From assembly GCA_028768545.1 (NCBI GenBank), contig CP054838.1, positions 4,894,665 through 4,958,664 of the forward strand: DNA of 64,000 bases, given 5' to 3'. A program made the position numbers and the translations under genes. Positions 63,620 through 64,000 of the stretch are shown here, in pieces. How positions within the stretch are numbered: the first letter of the stretch is position 1; each line of letters begins with the position of its first letter. The stretch comes from Desulfobacter sp. GTDB lineage: Bacteria > Desulfobacterota > Desulfobacteria > Desulfobacterales > Desulfobacteraceae. Under the pieces are notes generated by a model, which did not search any database, was not told the origin of the DNA, and worked only from the letters and a program-made list of their open reading frames with translations.

Positions 63620-64000
63620 TAGCAGAGCAAACAATTACTTGAACAAGGATTTATACAACTTATATTTTCCCCATGAGATATTCATCAGATTTACGCAAAC
63701 GCGTTATAGATTTTGTAGAAAATGGAGGAAGCAAGACGGAAGCTGCCAGTCAGTTTAATGTATCCCGTGGAAGTGTTCACAACTGGACGTCTGCCGAAGA
63801 TGGTTTATCATACAAGAAACCCGGTCCAAAAGGACCACGAAGTTTGGATCTGGAAGCTTTGCGCCTCCATGTGGAGACAAATGATGACATGACACAATCG
63901 GAAAGGGCGCAGCATTTCGGAGTATCCCGTGCCTGTATCTGGTATAATATGAAACAACTCGGAATCACTCGAAAAAAAAGATGACGGGATACAGGGAGGG
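63620..64000 (+). mobile_element. IS630-type element, 5' part (runs off the right edge)
   Basis: The left border lies at TTTATAGCAGAG (63617-63628), with TA as the likely target. The first transposase frame follows and ends in an A8 slippage run. The exact end cannot be fixed without the other terminus. Confidence 0.65.
63673..63984 (+). CDS. IS630-type transposase, first frame (HTH part)
   Basis: A 103-residue HTH protein: MRYSSDLRKRVIDFVENGGS, TEAASQFNVSRGSVHNW and a second HTH SERAQHFGVSRACIWYNMKQ. It ends RKKR at A8 (63972-63979), where -1 slippage would continue KMTGYRE into a DDE domain beyond the window. Proline/glycine linker KKPGPKGPRSLD is typical. Confidence 0.88.
   Translation: MRYSSDLRKRVIDFVENGGSKTEAASQFNVSRGSVHNWTSAEDGLSYKKPGPKGPRSLDLEALRLHVETNDDMTQSERAQHFGVSRACIWYNMKQLGITRKKR

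Noticed and set aside
62464..63630. A 388-codon minus-strand frame
   Set aside because: It mirrors the BCCT transporter gene, which has clear family motifs and membrane helices.
1..64000. CRISPR arrays, rRNA genes, replication origin
   Set aside because: No regularly spaced short repeats, rRNA segments or DnaA-box clusters were seen.

Overview
The window looks like a chromosome segment from a sulfate-reducing Desulfobacterota bacterium, probably Desulfobacteraceae-like. The main evidence is a complete hmcABCDEF operon, whose HmcA carries exactly 16 CxxCH haem sites, with an Rrf2 regulator at its end. A non-pyrrolysine MttB-type methyltransferase beside a BCCT carrier, a YedE/TusA/DUF3343 sulfur-selenium cluster and an ADP-forming acyl-CoA synthetase pair fit the same lineage. 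No database search was possible, so the taxonomy is inference.

Layout. 1-6.1 kb: a glycine cleavage P-protein operon on the minus strand (gcvPA, gcvPB with a frameshift, an ATP-NAD-kinase-like gene), divergent from a sigma-54 activator. A candidate sigma-54 promoter and a GTCAAA repeat cluster lie between them. 6.1-12.6 kb: yajD, slyX, trmB, an S4 protein and two tandem acyl-CoA synthetases (NDP-forming), the upstream one with an in-frame TAA. 13-20 kb: apbE, a Cache-type histidine kinase with an in-frame TAA, then yedE-tusA-DUF3343-kinase-like. 20-29.5 kb: YhhN and metallo-hydrolase genes with homopolymer frameshifts, a crotonase, a radical SAM protein, mnmG, a J-domain protein with an in-frame TGA, hpt, a zinc-ribbon/DUF3426 protein and tRNA-Met(CAT).

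29.6-37.7 kb is a decayed accessory island: an integrase remnant directly after tRNA-Met, a LacI-type regulator with matching operators, a histidinol-dehydrogenase-family gene resembling HpsN (sulfopropanediol dehydrogenase), and a TRAP transporter (dctPQM). Three genes of this catabolic unit are broken: hpsN by a frameshift inside a perfect 13-bp inverted repeat, dctP by a frameshift, and dctQ by an IS256-type insertion. The island ends at a tRNA-Arg-like remnant that lacks an anticodon arm.

37.8-45.6 kb is an IS hotspot. A lipoprotein gene is split by an ISKra4-like element, and a PAS-GGDEF gene is split by an IS256-type element that is itself split by an IS4-type element. Exact target duplications let both host genes be rebuilt in frame. 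45.9-55.7 kb is the hmc operon with added UspA, response regulator, histidine kinase and Rrf2 genes; a dyad overlaps the hmcA promoter. After tRNA-Arg(TCG), 56.6-60.5 kb holds truncated genes next to IS copies without target duplications, which suggests rearrangement. The window ends with an mttB homologue and a BCCT transporter cut off by an IS630-type element.

The main theme is how many otherwise well-conserved genes are interrupted by single indels, nonsense codons or IS elements. The homopolymer indels could be sequencing errors. The IS insertions and the palindrome-linked frameshift look like real events.
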